Under the pieces are notes generated by a model. It was not told the origin of the DNA. It did not search any database and worked only from the letters and a program-made list of their open reading frames with translations. Made by a program: the position numbers and the translations under genes. Positions 1 through 7,161 of a stretch of DNA of 14,175 nucleotides are shown one piece after another; position 1 is the first letter of the stretch; each line of letters starts with the position of its first letter. The stretch spans positions 1-14,175 of the forward strand of contig MFIX01000206.1 of assembly GCA_001780825.1 (NCBI GenBank), in the 5' to 3' direction. Source of the stretch: Candidatus Glassbacteria bacterium RIFCSPLOWO2_12_FULL_58_11 (GTDB lineage Bacteria; Gemmatimonadota; Glassbacteria; GWA2-58-10).

Positions 1-1
1 C

Positions 2-1714
2 ATTCCCGCCATGACCTGGCGGCTGGTGGAGGTCCGGGGAGCAGACCAGGCTGCTCAGAGACTAATGGCCGGCGCGGGTATCGAGATTGTCGGAAAAGAG
101 TCCAAGGGCGGCCTGCAAGCGCTGGTCAACCGCGCGCAGCAGCAGTGGCTGGACAGCTTGGGCCTCTTCACCCGCGTGCTGATCGAGGATTACGGCCGCT
201 GGCTGGCGGAGCGCAACCGGGCCGAAGCCGGACTGGCTGCGCCGCAAGACTTGGCCGATGGCAGCCTGGGCGGCTATTTCAGCCCGCAGGAAATTCTCGC
301 CTTTGTCGATTCGCTCATTGCCGGGGACACCCACGGGATAATCTCCGATACGATGATTATCGGTTTCTCCACCTGGCAGAACCCGCTTTGGGTAGTGAAA
401 ATATCCGCAGCGCCGAATGCCGACCAGGACCTCCCTGAGGTGTTCTTCAACAGCCTGATCCATGCCCGCGAGGCGATGAGTGGCATGGTCCTGCTCTATT
501 TCATGCGCTACCTGGTGGATAATTACGGGGTAACCGATTCGGTTACCGACCTGGTCGACAGCCGCGAGCTGTATTTCATGCCCCTGGTCAATCCGGACGG
601 CTACCAGATCAACTGGGACAACTACCGGAATACAGGAGGATTCGGTCTCTGGCGCAAGAATGCCCGGGACAACAACAATAACGGAGCCTTGGATCAACTC
701 CTGGATGGGGTGGACCTTAACCGGAATTTCCCGTTCCAGTGGGGCAATATTGATTTCGATTATAGTTCATCAAGCAACCCGGGGTCCGACAGCTACCGGG
801 GGGCTTCGGCGGCCAGCGAGCCGGAGACCAAGGCTTTAATAGATTTTATCAACAAACGATCCTTTACCGCTGCCATAAACCTTCACACCTACAGCGCAGT
901 CCTGATCAATCCTTTCAACTACCGCGATCTCCGCACGCCGGATTCGCTGCTCTACGACCGTCTGGCAGGCCTGCTCACCGCGGGCAACGGGTACGGACAC
1001 GGCAACGCCATTGAGACTCTGGGTTATCCGGCCAATGGCGAACTGACCGACTGGGAGTATGCGGACAGCGCCTCGCGCGGTAAAATCATGTCCTGGACCG
1101 GCGAGATAGGCGCCACTAAAAACGGTTTCTGGCCGGCAAGAACCGAGATTCCACTCGAACAGAAAAAGAACCTGGCCATGCTGGCAGACCTGGCCAAAAT
1201 CGCCGGGTTCTGGCCGACGCTGGATTCCCTGGCCCAGGTCCGGGCGCAGCCGGACAGCAGCCGTCTCCACCTGCGGTTCCGCCTGTCTAACCTGGGTATT
1301 CTTCCGAATCGCGAAAAGATCACCGTGCGCCTGAAAGTCGAGGCTGGAGGAGAGTTCAATCCGCAAGACTCGGTCAGCCCGGGCGACCTGAGTGTTGCCG
1401 CGGTACCGCCATCCGAGCGGGACAGCCTGCTGGTGGATTTATCGGGGAGCTCCGGCTATTATCCGGCGGCGCTCGAGGTGTATGAGGGCGGACGGAAGCT
1501 CAGGAGTTTCGCATTCCAGTTGAAAGGGAATCTTTCGCCCTTCGATCTTACCCGGGACGGCAAGACCAATATTTTCGACCTGCTGGACATGCTCCGCATA
1601 CTGGCCTCGGATCAGCCGACCGGAGCGGACTGGTCGGCTTACGACTTGAACCACGATGGAAAGGTCACCGTGCTCGACCTGATCGTACTGTTGAAAGATC
1701 TCGCGAAAAAATGA
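2..1714 (+). CDS. Secreted M14 zinc carboxypeptidase with C-terminal dockerin, 5' partial
   Basis: Metallocarboxypeptidase of the carboxypeptidase T/A (M14) family, expected to remove C-terminal residues outside the cell. Numbering from the ATG at 11: the zinc motif HARE is at 151-154, the substrate-binding segment VDLNRNFP at 234-241, the third zinc ligand at His292 (NLHTY) and the likely catalytic Glu at 365 (TGEIG). Residues 1-70 resemble the usual propeptide of this family. About 405-510 looks like a beta-sandwich linker domain. The tail holds two dockerin calcium loops, at 512-523 (DLTRDGKTNIFD) and 545-556 (DLNHDGKVTVLD). The reading frame stays open to the window edge (codons Ile-Pro-Ala precede the ATG), and no signal peptide is present, so the true start and leader almost certainly lie upstream; the ATG at 11 is probably internal. 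The family is clear. The partner of the dockerin, if any, is unknown. Confidence 0.9.
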   Translation: MPAMTWRLVEVRGADQAAQRLMAGAGIEIVGKESKGGLQALVNRAQQQWLDSLGLFTRVLIEDYGRWLAERNRAEAGLAAPQDLADGSLGGYFSPQEILAFVDSLIAGDTHGIISDTMIIGFSTWQNPLWVVKISAAPNADQDLPEVFFNSLIHAREAMSGMVLLYFMRYLVDNYGVTDSVTDLVDSRELYFMPLVNPDGYQINWDNYRNTGGFGLWRKNARDNNNNGALDQLLDGVDLNRNFPFQWGNIDFDYSSSSNPGSDSYRGASAASEPETKALIDFINKRSFTAAINLHTYSAVLINPFNYRDLRTPDSLLYDRLAGLLTAGNGYGHGNAIETLGYPANGELTDWEYADSASRGKIMSWTGEIGATKNGFWPARTEIPLEQKKNLAMLADLAKIAGFWPTLDSLAQVRAQPDSSRLHLRFRLSNLGILPNREKITVRLKVEAGGEFNPQDSVSPGDLSVAAVPPSERDSLLVDLSGSSGYYPAALEVYEGGRKLRSFAFQLKGNLSPFDLTRDGKTNIFDLLDMLRILASDQPTGADWSAYDLNHDGKVTVLDLIVLLKDLAKK

Positions 1715-1753
1715 CCGGCTTTCGAGCAACAGGCTTGAATCTTAAAGCCGGTC
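1713..1753 (+). terminator. Possible terminator hairpin after the carboxypeptidase gene
   Basis: A perfect 10-bp inverted repeat, GACCGGCTTT at 1713-1722 and AAAGCCGGTC at 1744-1753, begins inside the stop codon of the peptidase gene and has a 21-nt loop. It is followed by CTTATAAGTT rather than a clean T-run, so it may be a weak or factor-assisted terminator. The position between two unrelated genes supports this reading. Confidence 0.4.
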
Positions 1754-1814
1754 CTTATAAGTTATCAAGCTTCAGAAATAGCAGCTCCATTAATTAAAAA
1801 ACGGTATAGCCCCA

Positions 1815-3362
1815 ATGACCGCTCAGGCAACGACGATAGTCCTCGATTTCGGCGCCCAGTACAGCCAGCTTATCGCCCGCGCGGTGCGTGAGCAGCACGT
1901 CTATTGCGAAATTCTCCCCTTTTCCGTTCCTGTCGAACGGCTAAAAAAAATCAATCCCCGGGCGATCATCTTATCCGGCGGTCCGGCCAGCATCTACGAT
2001 CCCGGCTCGCCGCAGTGCGACCCGGCGGTCTTCTCTCTCGGCGTGCCGGTGCTCGGGATCTGTTACGGCCTGCAGCTTATCGGCGCAAATGAGCGCTGCG
2101 AGATCAAGCGGGCCGGCAGGCGCGAGTACGGTAAGGCGCTCTTGCGGATCAGCGACTACGGCGACCTCTTTACCGGTTTTGAGAAGGAGGGCGAGGTCCA
2201 GGTCTGGATGAGCCACGGGGACATGCTGAATGAGGTCCCGCCGGGATTCAGGCTGCTCGCCGGGACCGACAATTGTCCGGTTGCGGCGGTCGGCAACTCG
2301 GAGAAAAAAATCTACGGCGTGCAGTTTCACCCTGAGGTGGCGCATACCCCGCTGGGCAGCCGGGTTATCGCCAATTTCCTGTTCAAAGCCGCCGGCCTTC
2401 AGCCGGACTGGACCCCGGGCTCGTTCATCGAGGAGGCCACCCGGCGGATCGCCGAGCAGGCTGGAAAAAGTCGGGTGATCTGCGGCCTGAGCGGCGGCGT
2501 GGATTCCTCGGTCGCCGCGCTGCTGGTGCACCGGGCGATCGGTGATAACCTGACCTGCATATTTGTCGATAACGGGCTGCTGCGCAAGAACGAGGCCGCC
2601 GGCGTCGAGGAGACTTTCCGCAGGCACCACAATATCAACCTTGTGGCCGTGGATGCCGCGGATACGTTTATCGAGGCCTTGAAAGGCGTGGTCGATCCCG
2701 AGCGCAAAAGGAAAATAATCGGCGAAACCTTTATCCGGGTTTTCGAAAAAGAAGCGCGCAAACTGGGTGAGGTTTCTTTTCTGGTCCAGGGCACGCTCTA
2801 CCCGGATGTGATCGAGTCCGTATCGGTCAAGGGCCCCTCGGCCACGATCAAGTCGCACCACAATGTGGGCGGGCTGCCGGAGAATATGGACCTGGCGCTG
2901 ATCGAGCCACTGCGGGAGCTATTCAAGGATGAGGTCCGCGCGGTGGGCCGCGAGCTGGGCCTGGCTGAAGAGATAGTGCGTCGGCACCCCTTTCCCGGGC
3001 CGGGACTGGCGGTGCGCGTGCTGGGCGAGGTAACCCGCGGGCGTCTGGCAGTCCTGCGCGAGGCGGATGACATTTTTATCTCCGAGATCCGGCGGGATGG
3101 CCTTTACGATGAAATCTGGCAAGCCTTTGCCGTTTTGCTGCCGGTTCAGACTGTCGGCGTAATGGGCGATGGGCGGACCTACGACAATGTGATCGCCCTG
3201 CGCGCGGTGACCAGCCGGGATGGGATGACCGCGGACTGGTACCGGATGCCCCAGGAAACTCTGAACCGGATTTCCAACCGGATAATCAACGAGGTCGAGG
3301 GGGTCAACCGGGTGACCTACGATATCAGCAGTAAGCCACCGGCGACTATCGAATGGGAATGA
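1815..3362 (+). CDS. guaA: GMP synthase (glutamine-hydrolysing)
   Basis: Converts XMP to GMP with ATP and glutamine, the last step of de novo guanine nucleotide synthesis, in the cytoplasm. The 515-aa length is normal for the one-chain enzyme. The N-terminal class I glutamine amidotransferase domain shows the nucleophile Cys83 (GICYG) and the His172/Glu174 pair (FHPEV). The ATP-pyrophosphatase domain carries the PP-loop SGGVDSS at 226-232. The C-terminal dimerisation domain ends in the family-typical PPATIEWE. After the nucleophile, the stretch where homologues usually have a Gly-Gly pair (LGGKVE) reads NERCEIK here, with no gap. The start ATG gives the normal N-terminus (IVLDFGAQYSQLIARAVRE), although no good Shine-Dalgarno sequence precedes it. 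Neighbours are functionally unrelated, so it is probably transcribed alone. Confidence 0.97.
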   Translation: MTAQATTIVLDFGAQYSQLIARAVREQHVYCEILPFSVPVERLKKINPRAIILSGGPASIYDPGSPQCDPAVFSLGVPVLGICYGLQLIGANERCEIKRAGRREYGKALLRISDYGDLFTGFEKEGEVQVWMSHGDMLNEVPPGFRLLAGTDNCPVAAVGNSEKKIYGVQFHPEVAHTPLGSRVIANFLFKAAGLQPDWTPGSFIEEATRRIAEQAGKSRVICGLSGGVDSSVAALLVHRAIGDNLTCIFVDNGLLRKNEAAGVEETFRRHHNINLVAVDAADTFIEALKGVVDPERKRKIIGETFIRVFEKEARKLGEVSFLVQGTLYPDVIESVSVKGPSATIKSHHNVGGLPENMDLALIEPLRELFKDEVRAVGRELGLAEEIVRRHPFPGPGLAVRVLGEVTRGRLAVLREADDIFISEIRRDGLYDEIWQAFAVLLPVQTVGVMGDGRTYDNVIALRAVTSRDGMTADWYRMPQETLNRISNRIINEVEGVNRVTYDISSKPPATIEWE

Positions 3363-3477
3363 GGCCGGTGAGGGGATTAATTATCCAGGCTTCTGCAAAG
3401 TCTCTGTAACAAATCTGCCGCTAATAACATTCCATAGTCTGAATGTTTAGCCTGAATTTTTTCGCGCGAGGGAAACG

Positions 3478-3483
3478 AAGGAG
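3478..3483 (+). promoter_or_regulatory. Ribosome binding site fixing a TTG start for resB
   Basis: AAGGAG lies six bases before the TTG at 3490. No ATG or GTG is better placed before the conserved N-terminal region, so this site decides the start of resB. Confidence 0.75.
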
Positions 3484-3489
3484 CGCTTT

Positions 3490-5076
3490 TTGAATAATAA
3501 CGGAAAATCGCGGAGCTGGCCGGAGCTGTTCTGGGATGCCCTGAACTCGATGAAGTTCGCGGTGATCCTTTTGATCCTGATCACGCTGGTCAGCCTGGTG
3601 GGCGTGCTGCTGCCCCAATACACCCCGAACGGGTTCGCCGGGACGCTGGCCGACCTGTATCTCGACAAATACGGCGCGCTGCTCGGCGGGTTGTTCGTTT
3701 TCGCCGGGCTGCAGCATATCTTTTCGGTCTGGTGGTATTACCTGCTCCTGTTTCTGCTCTGCCTGAACATTACGGTTTGCTCGTTCAGGCGCCTGGGCAC
3801 AATTATCAGCCTGGTGCGCCGCGAGGACTACCTGGACCAGCCGGAAAAGTTCCGCAGCCAGAGCCAAAACCGCACGATAAGCCTGGACCTGCCGCTGAAA
3901 GAGGTTGCGGAGGGCGCGGCGGCTGTCCTCGCCCGGTCCGGGTACAGAGTGAGAATAAGCCCTGAATCCGGAGACCAGGCCACGCTGCTCTATGCCAAGC
4001 GCGGCGCGCTCAGCCAGTTCGGCCCGTTTTTTACGCATATCAGTATTGTCATGGTGATTATCGGCGCGGCGATCTCCTACATGCTCTCTTTCGAGCATTT
4101 CCAGTGGATGGCGCCGGGGGAGACGATTGAGGTGCCGAACTTGAGCTATATGGCCCGGCCGGAATACCAGCTCCAGGTGCTGGGCCAGCGCCTGAGCGGG
4201 GTTTTCGGTATCGACCGGAAGCCCTCGGCGCTGCTAATCGAAGATGGCCTGGTGCGCGACAGCGACTGGCGCCAGCTTCCAGGGGACCTTTCGCTCGGCC
4301 GCAAGATGCGCGTCCGTCTGGAAAAATTCGAGGCCCTGTTCACGCCCCAGGGCAAGCCGAAAGCTTATCTGTCCTCGGTTACAATCCTGGACCCGCAGGG
4401 GGGGGAGGAGCCGTTGCTCTCCCACTTGATCAAGGTCAACGATCCGTTGATCTACGGCGGGGTATATTTTTACCAGAGCTCCTACTCGCCGGGAGGCGGA
4501 GCGCCGGAATGGGTGGGCCTTACTGTGGCCGCGAAAGACAGCCTCGATCCGCAAAGCTACACATTAAAACTCAAGCCCGGGGGCGCCGCGGATGCCCTGG
4601 GCGCAACCGGGGATTCGGTGCGGGTCGAGAATTTTGTCGGTAATTTCCGGCTCGACAGCGAGGGCAAAGTATCCAGCCAGTCCGGCGAGGATCGCAACCC
4701 GGCGGTGAAAGTAATAATCACCCGTGGAACTGAGGTGCTCTCCAATGGCTGGGTGTTCAAGAACTTCCCCGATTTCAGCCATCAGAAGAATGATCAATAT
4801 TCGACGGTAATGGGCGATTACGGGAAGTCTTACCTGACCGGACTGACTATCCGTACCCACCGCTCGCAGAACCTGATCTGGTTCGGTTTTGCCCTGATGG
4901 TAGCCGGCGTGCTGCTTTCCTTTTACGTAAACCACCGTCAGTTCTGGCTGCTGGTCAAGCCGCGCGAAGGCGGATCGCGGGTCCATCTCGCAGGAAGCAG
5001 CTATAAATGGAAGCAGCCCTTTGTCTCCGAGTTCAAAACCGTGGGAGATAAAATTGCCGGGTTGTCCGCGCACTGA
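3490..5076 (+). CDS. resB: ResB/Ccs1-family cytochrome c biogenesis protein
   Basis: One half of the System II cytochrome c synthase; with CcsA/ResC it carries haem across the membrane and presents it to apocytochrome c on the outer face. The 528-aa protein has the ResB layout: a first membrane segment at about 22-41 after the family-typical ALNSMKFAVILL, a second at about 79-97 preceded by His76 (LQHIFSVWW), a third at about 184-200 preceded by His183 (FFTHISIVMVIIG), a long soluble domain at about 201-460 expected on the outer face, and a last segment at about 462-480. The His76/His183 context matches conserved ResB histidines, but haem ligation is inferred. The start is TTG with AAGGAG six bases upstream. 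The partner gene ccsA follows after 321 bp, a wide gap for a pair that is often adjacent. No ResA or CcdA homologue is in the window. Confidence 0.92.
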   Translation: MNNNGKSRSWPELFWDALNSMKFAVILLILITLVSLVGVLLPQYTPNGFAGTLADLYLDKYGALLGGLFVFAGLQHIFSVWWYYLLLFLLCLNITVCSFRRLGTIISLVRREDYLDQPEKFRSQSQNRTISLDLPLKEVAEGAAAVLARSGYRVRISPESGDQATLLYAKRGALSQFGPFFTHISIVMVIIGAAISYMLSFEHFQWMAPGETIEVPNLSYMARPEYQLQVLGQRLSGVFGIDRKPSALLIEDGLVRDSDWRQLPGDLSLGRKMRVRLEKFEALFTPQGKPKAYLSSVTILDPQGGEEPLLSHLIKVNDPLIYGGVYFYQSSYSPGGGAPEWVGLTVAAKDSLDPQSYTLKLKPGGAADALGATGDSVRVENFVGNFRLDSEGKVSSQSGEDRNPAVKVIITRGTEVLSNGWVFKNFPDFSHQKNDQYSTVMGDYGKSYLTGLTIRTHRSQNLIWFGFALMVAGVLLSFYVNHRQFWLLVKPREGGSRVHLAGSSYKWKQPFVSEFKTVGDKIAGLSAH

Positions 5077-5397
5077 TGATCTTTTAGACTTTTCCGTATA
5101 TTTAAATTATAGTAATTGCCATAAGTTCTTGCGCTTTGGATTCGATCTGGAAAGGCCGGCCAGCCTGAAGACTTATCCCGGCAGCTTTTTACAGCCGGAG
5201 ACCAATAAAAACCGCTCAAGCGTAATAGAATTCCAAAGAGGCGGTAATGAGACTCAAGGGCAATCCATCTAAGTAGTGTTGTATTAGAGCGATTGCCAAA
5301 ATACCCCAGCTAATCGAAGATTTATTAAACTCAAACGGCAGTTCGAAAAGGAAAATACTTTTGGCAATCACTCTAAATTGAACTCTGAGGGACCGCG
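5077..5397. other. 321-bp intergenic region between resB and ccsA
   Basis: This gap is AT-rich compared with its flanks, especially about 5085-5125. I see no convincing protein: the short open frame that starts inside resB and runs to about 5272 has no family features and no clear ribosome site. The downstream half contains the hairpin element at 5285-5375. The ribosome site GAGGGA at 5387-5392 sits five bases before the ccsA ATG. A promoter for ccsA may lie here, but no convincing -35/-10 pair was found. Confidence 0.6.
5285..5375. repeat. MITE-like inverted-repeat element flanked by TA
   Basis: The arms GAGCGATTGCCAAAA (5287-5301) and TTTTGGCAATCACTC (5359-5373) are inverted repeats matching at 14 of 15 positions; the one exception can form a G-U pair in RNA. 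A TA dinucleotide borders each end (5285-5286 and 5374-5375), and the complementarity extends through it to 5284 and 5376. The core between the arms is 57 nt. An 87-nt non-coding element with terminal inverted repeats and TA borders has the form of a mariner/IS630-type MITE. It could equally be a long-stem hairpin in the ccsA leader. No transposase gene is nearby. The repeat is directly visible; the mobile origin is inferred. Confidence 0.6.
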
Positions 5398-7020
5398 ATG
5401 GAAGCCGTCTTATATAAAATAACGCTCTGGAGCTTTTTTGCCGCCATGATCTCCCATTTTGTCGGGGTGGTCCCGGAGGAGCGCAGCAGGAGCGCTAAGA
5501 CATTTATGCTGCTGGCCTACCTTTTCGTGCTGGCCGGATTCGTCAGCCTGACCACGATCCTGGCCTCCCGCTGGATATCCCAGAACCGTGTGCCGATCAG
5601 CAGCTCCTACGAGTACCTCAGCGTGCTGGCCTGGTGCGTGAGTATCACCTATTTCCTGGTGATGTACAAATTGCGCAGCGCTTTTATCGGGGCCTGCCTG
5701 TCGCCGGGGCTGTTTCTGGCGATAGTGTTCGCCGGGCTGTACCCCAGGAGCCTGGAAATGACCCTGGTGCCCGCTCTCCAGTCCTATTGGCTGCAAATTC
5801 ATGTCACCTTGACTATAGTCGGCGAGGCGGCCTTTGCCCTGGCCTTTGTGGCCGGAATACTTTACCTGGTGAAAAACTGCAACTGGCAGGAACTCGGTCC
5901 GGCAGTCAAGCGCAAGAGCCTGCTCTATCTGGTCTTTGCGCTGGCGGCCGGCCTGGCGCTGGTCCAGGTCCTGCGCATCGCTGGGGTGGTGCTCGAAGGG
6001 CTGAGCGGCTGGAAGGCGTTTGTGGTCATGCTCGGCGGGGGCTTTCTTATCGCGGTGCCGGTTTTCATTATCCTCTGGCGTAAGGGGATCGGCGAAAACA
6101 CGGCTAATTTCGGCGGCCTGCTGTTTGCTCTCAGCATCCTGTCCCTGCTGATCAGCGGGATGAGCCTGGGTTCTTACCAGAATCGGCACCAGCAGGAGAT
6201 GGACAAACTGGTGCAGAATGTCCAGGCGGTGGATGAGCTGTCCGGCCTGCTGGATACCCCGGAAGGCAAGCTTGCGCCGGAAAAATGGCAGGAATATCTC
6301 CAATCCCGGAATCAGCGGCTCGGGCTGATCGCCTCGCTCGAAGAGCTGCAAGCCAAACTGAAACGCTCGGTGACCCGGGAGGATGCGGCTGTCCTGCTTG
6401 CCGGCAGCGACCTGCTCTCCGAGCTCACTTTCCCTCTCAGCCTCGGCGAAATCCGGCAGGAGCGCCATAACCTGGCGCAAGACATTCAGAACCTGGAGCA
6501 GATCACCGGGATGACCGGCCTGCCGGTTGCCGGGACTGCGCTGCACATGCTGCGCAGCCGGATGATCGACAATTACAACCGGCTCTCCGCCGCGGACCTC
6601 CTGCCGCAGGAATCGGGCAGGGAAGGGGCTTTTCTCGGTTATATGGTATTGTTTGCGGTGCCCCTGTTCATAATTCTTTATTACCTGGCCCGCGCGGTCC
6701 AGGGGAAAATACCCGAGCTCGAAACCCTGGATACCCTGGCCTACCGGACAGTCAGCCTGGGTTTCCCGATCTTCACTTTCGGCGCCCTGATTTCCGGGGC
6801 GATCTGGGCCCATTACGCCTGGGGCAAGTGGTGGTCCAACGATCCCAAGGAGATGGGCAGCCTGATTGTCTGGCTCACCTTTCTCATTTATCTCCACGCC
6901 CGCTATGTCCGGCGCTGGAGCGGAAACCAGGCCGCGGTGGCCGCCATCCTGGGCTTCCTTTTCGCCATGCTGAGCTTTGTCGGCAATTCGGTCCTGAGCG
7001 GCCTTCACGCCTACGGTTGA
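5398..7020 (+). CDS. ccsA: CcsA/ResC-family cytochrome c synthase subunit with large insertion
   Basis: Membrane haem-handling subunit that works with ResB. The N-terminal part (1-158) has about five membrane segments and the conserved PALQSYWLQIHVTL with His135. The C-terminal part (about 437-540) has the WWD-type loop WGKWWSNDPKE at 475-485, His500 (YLHAR) and terminal His537 (LHAYG). These three His match, in family knowledge, the two outer-face haem ligands (135, 537) and one membrane ligand (500). At 540 aa it is far longer than the usual roughly 250-350 aa. About 265 extra residues (165-430) hold three more membrane segments (174-198, 206-229, 237-259), a charged, partly helical soluble segment (260-412), and a further membrane segment at 415-436. 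Counting segments places the soluble part on the outer face with the WWD loop. Asn481 replaces the second Trp of WxWD. The start is ATG with GAGGGA upstream. Confidence 0.88.
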   Translation: MEAVLYKITLWSFFAAMISHFVGVVPEERSRSAKTFMLLAYLFVLAGFVSLTTILASRWISQNRVPISSSYEYLSVLAWCVSITYFLVMYKLRSAFIGACLSPGLFLAIVFAGLYPRSLEMTLVPALQSYWLQIHVTLTIVGEAAFALAFVAGILYLVKNCNWQELGPAVKRKSLLYLVFALAAGLALVQVLRIAGVVLEGLSGWKAFVVMLGGGFLIAVPVFIILWRKGIGENTANFGGLLFALSILSLLISGMSLGSYQNRHQQEMDKLVQNVQAVDELSGLLDTPEGKLAPEKWQEYLQSRNQRLGLIASLEELQAKLKRSVTREDAAVLLAGSDLLSELTFPLSLGEIRQERHNLAQDIQNLEQITGMTGLPVAGTALHMLRSRMIDNYNRLSAADLLPQESGREGAFLGYMVLFAVPLFIILYYLARAVQGKIPELETLDTLAYRTVSLGFPIFTFGALISGAIWAHYAWGKWWSNDPKEMGSLIVWLTFLIYLHARYVRRWSGNQAAVAAILGFLFAMLSFVGNSVLSGLHAYG

Positions 7021-7084
7021 TCTGGGGAAATTTTTTGAAGCGAGTTGCAATAATCACCCATAAAGGTTATGAGTATCAGTTGTA

Positions 7085-7106
7085 GGGGCGACGCATGCGT
7101 CGCCCC
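7085..7106. repeat. 22-nt perfect GC-rich palindrome, probably a dispersed repeat
   Basis: GGGGCGACGCA (7085-7095) is followed directly by its exact reverse complement (7096-7106). It lies between the ccsA stop and the larC start. Palindromes of this composition occur as dispersed REP-like elements in many genomes, as I recall them. In the larC frame it reads RGDACVAPT, a peptide that can be mistaken for coding sequence. It may also act as a transcription terminator or mRNA-stabilising hairpin after ccsA. The hairpin at 12663-12682 is similar in composition and form. Confidence 0.7.
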
Positions 7107-7161
7107 CACGGTGTCTTGGAATAATCAACCGAAAGTATATATTCAGGCAAGCTGTAAAAAG

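Noticed and set aside
1971..2861. A 296-codon minus-strand frame opposite guaA
   Set aside because: guaA is unmistakable on the + strand and the antisense protein has no recognisable domain.
5021..5272. An 83-codon + strand frame overlapping the end of resB and running into the gap
   Set aside because: The first part is a shifted reading of resB; the rest has no ribosome site, family similarity or conserved pattern that I can see.
5410..7050. A 546-codon open frame on the minus strand opposite ccsA
   Set aside because: It mirrors the ccsA codon pattern, has a Gln/His/Pro-rich composition typical of antisense frames of GC-rich membrane genes, and shows no family motif; ccsA on the + strand is certain.
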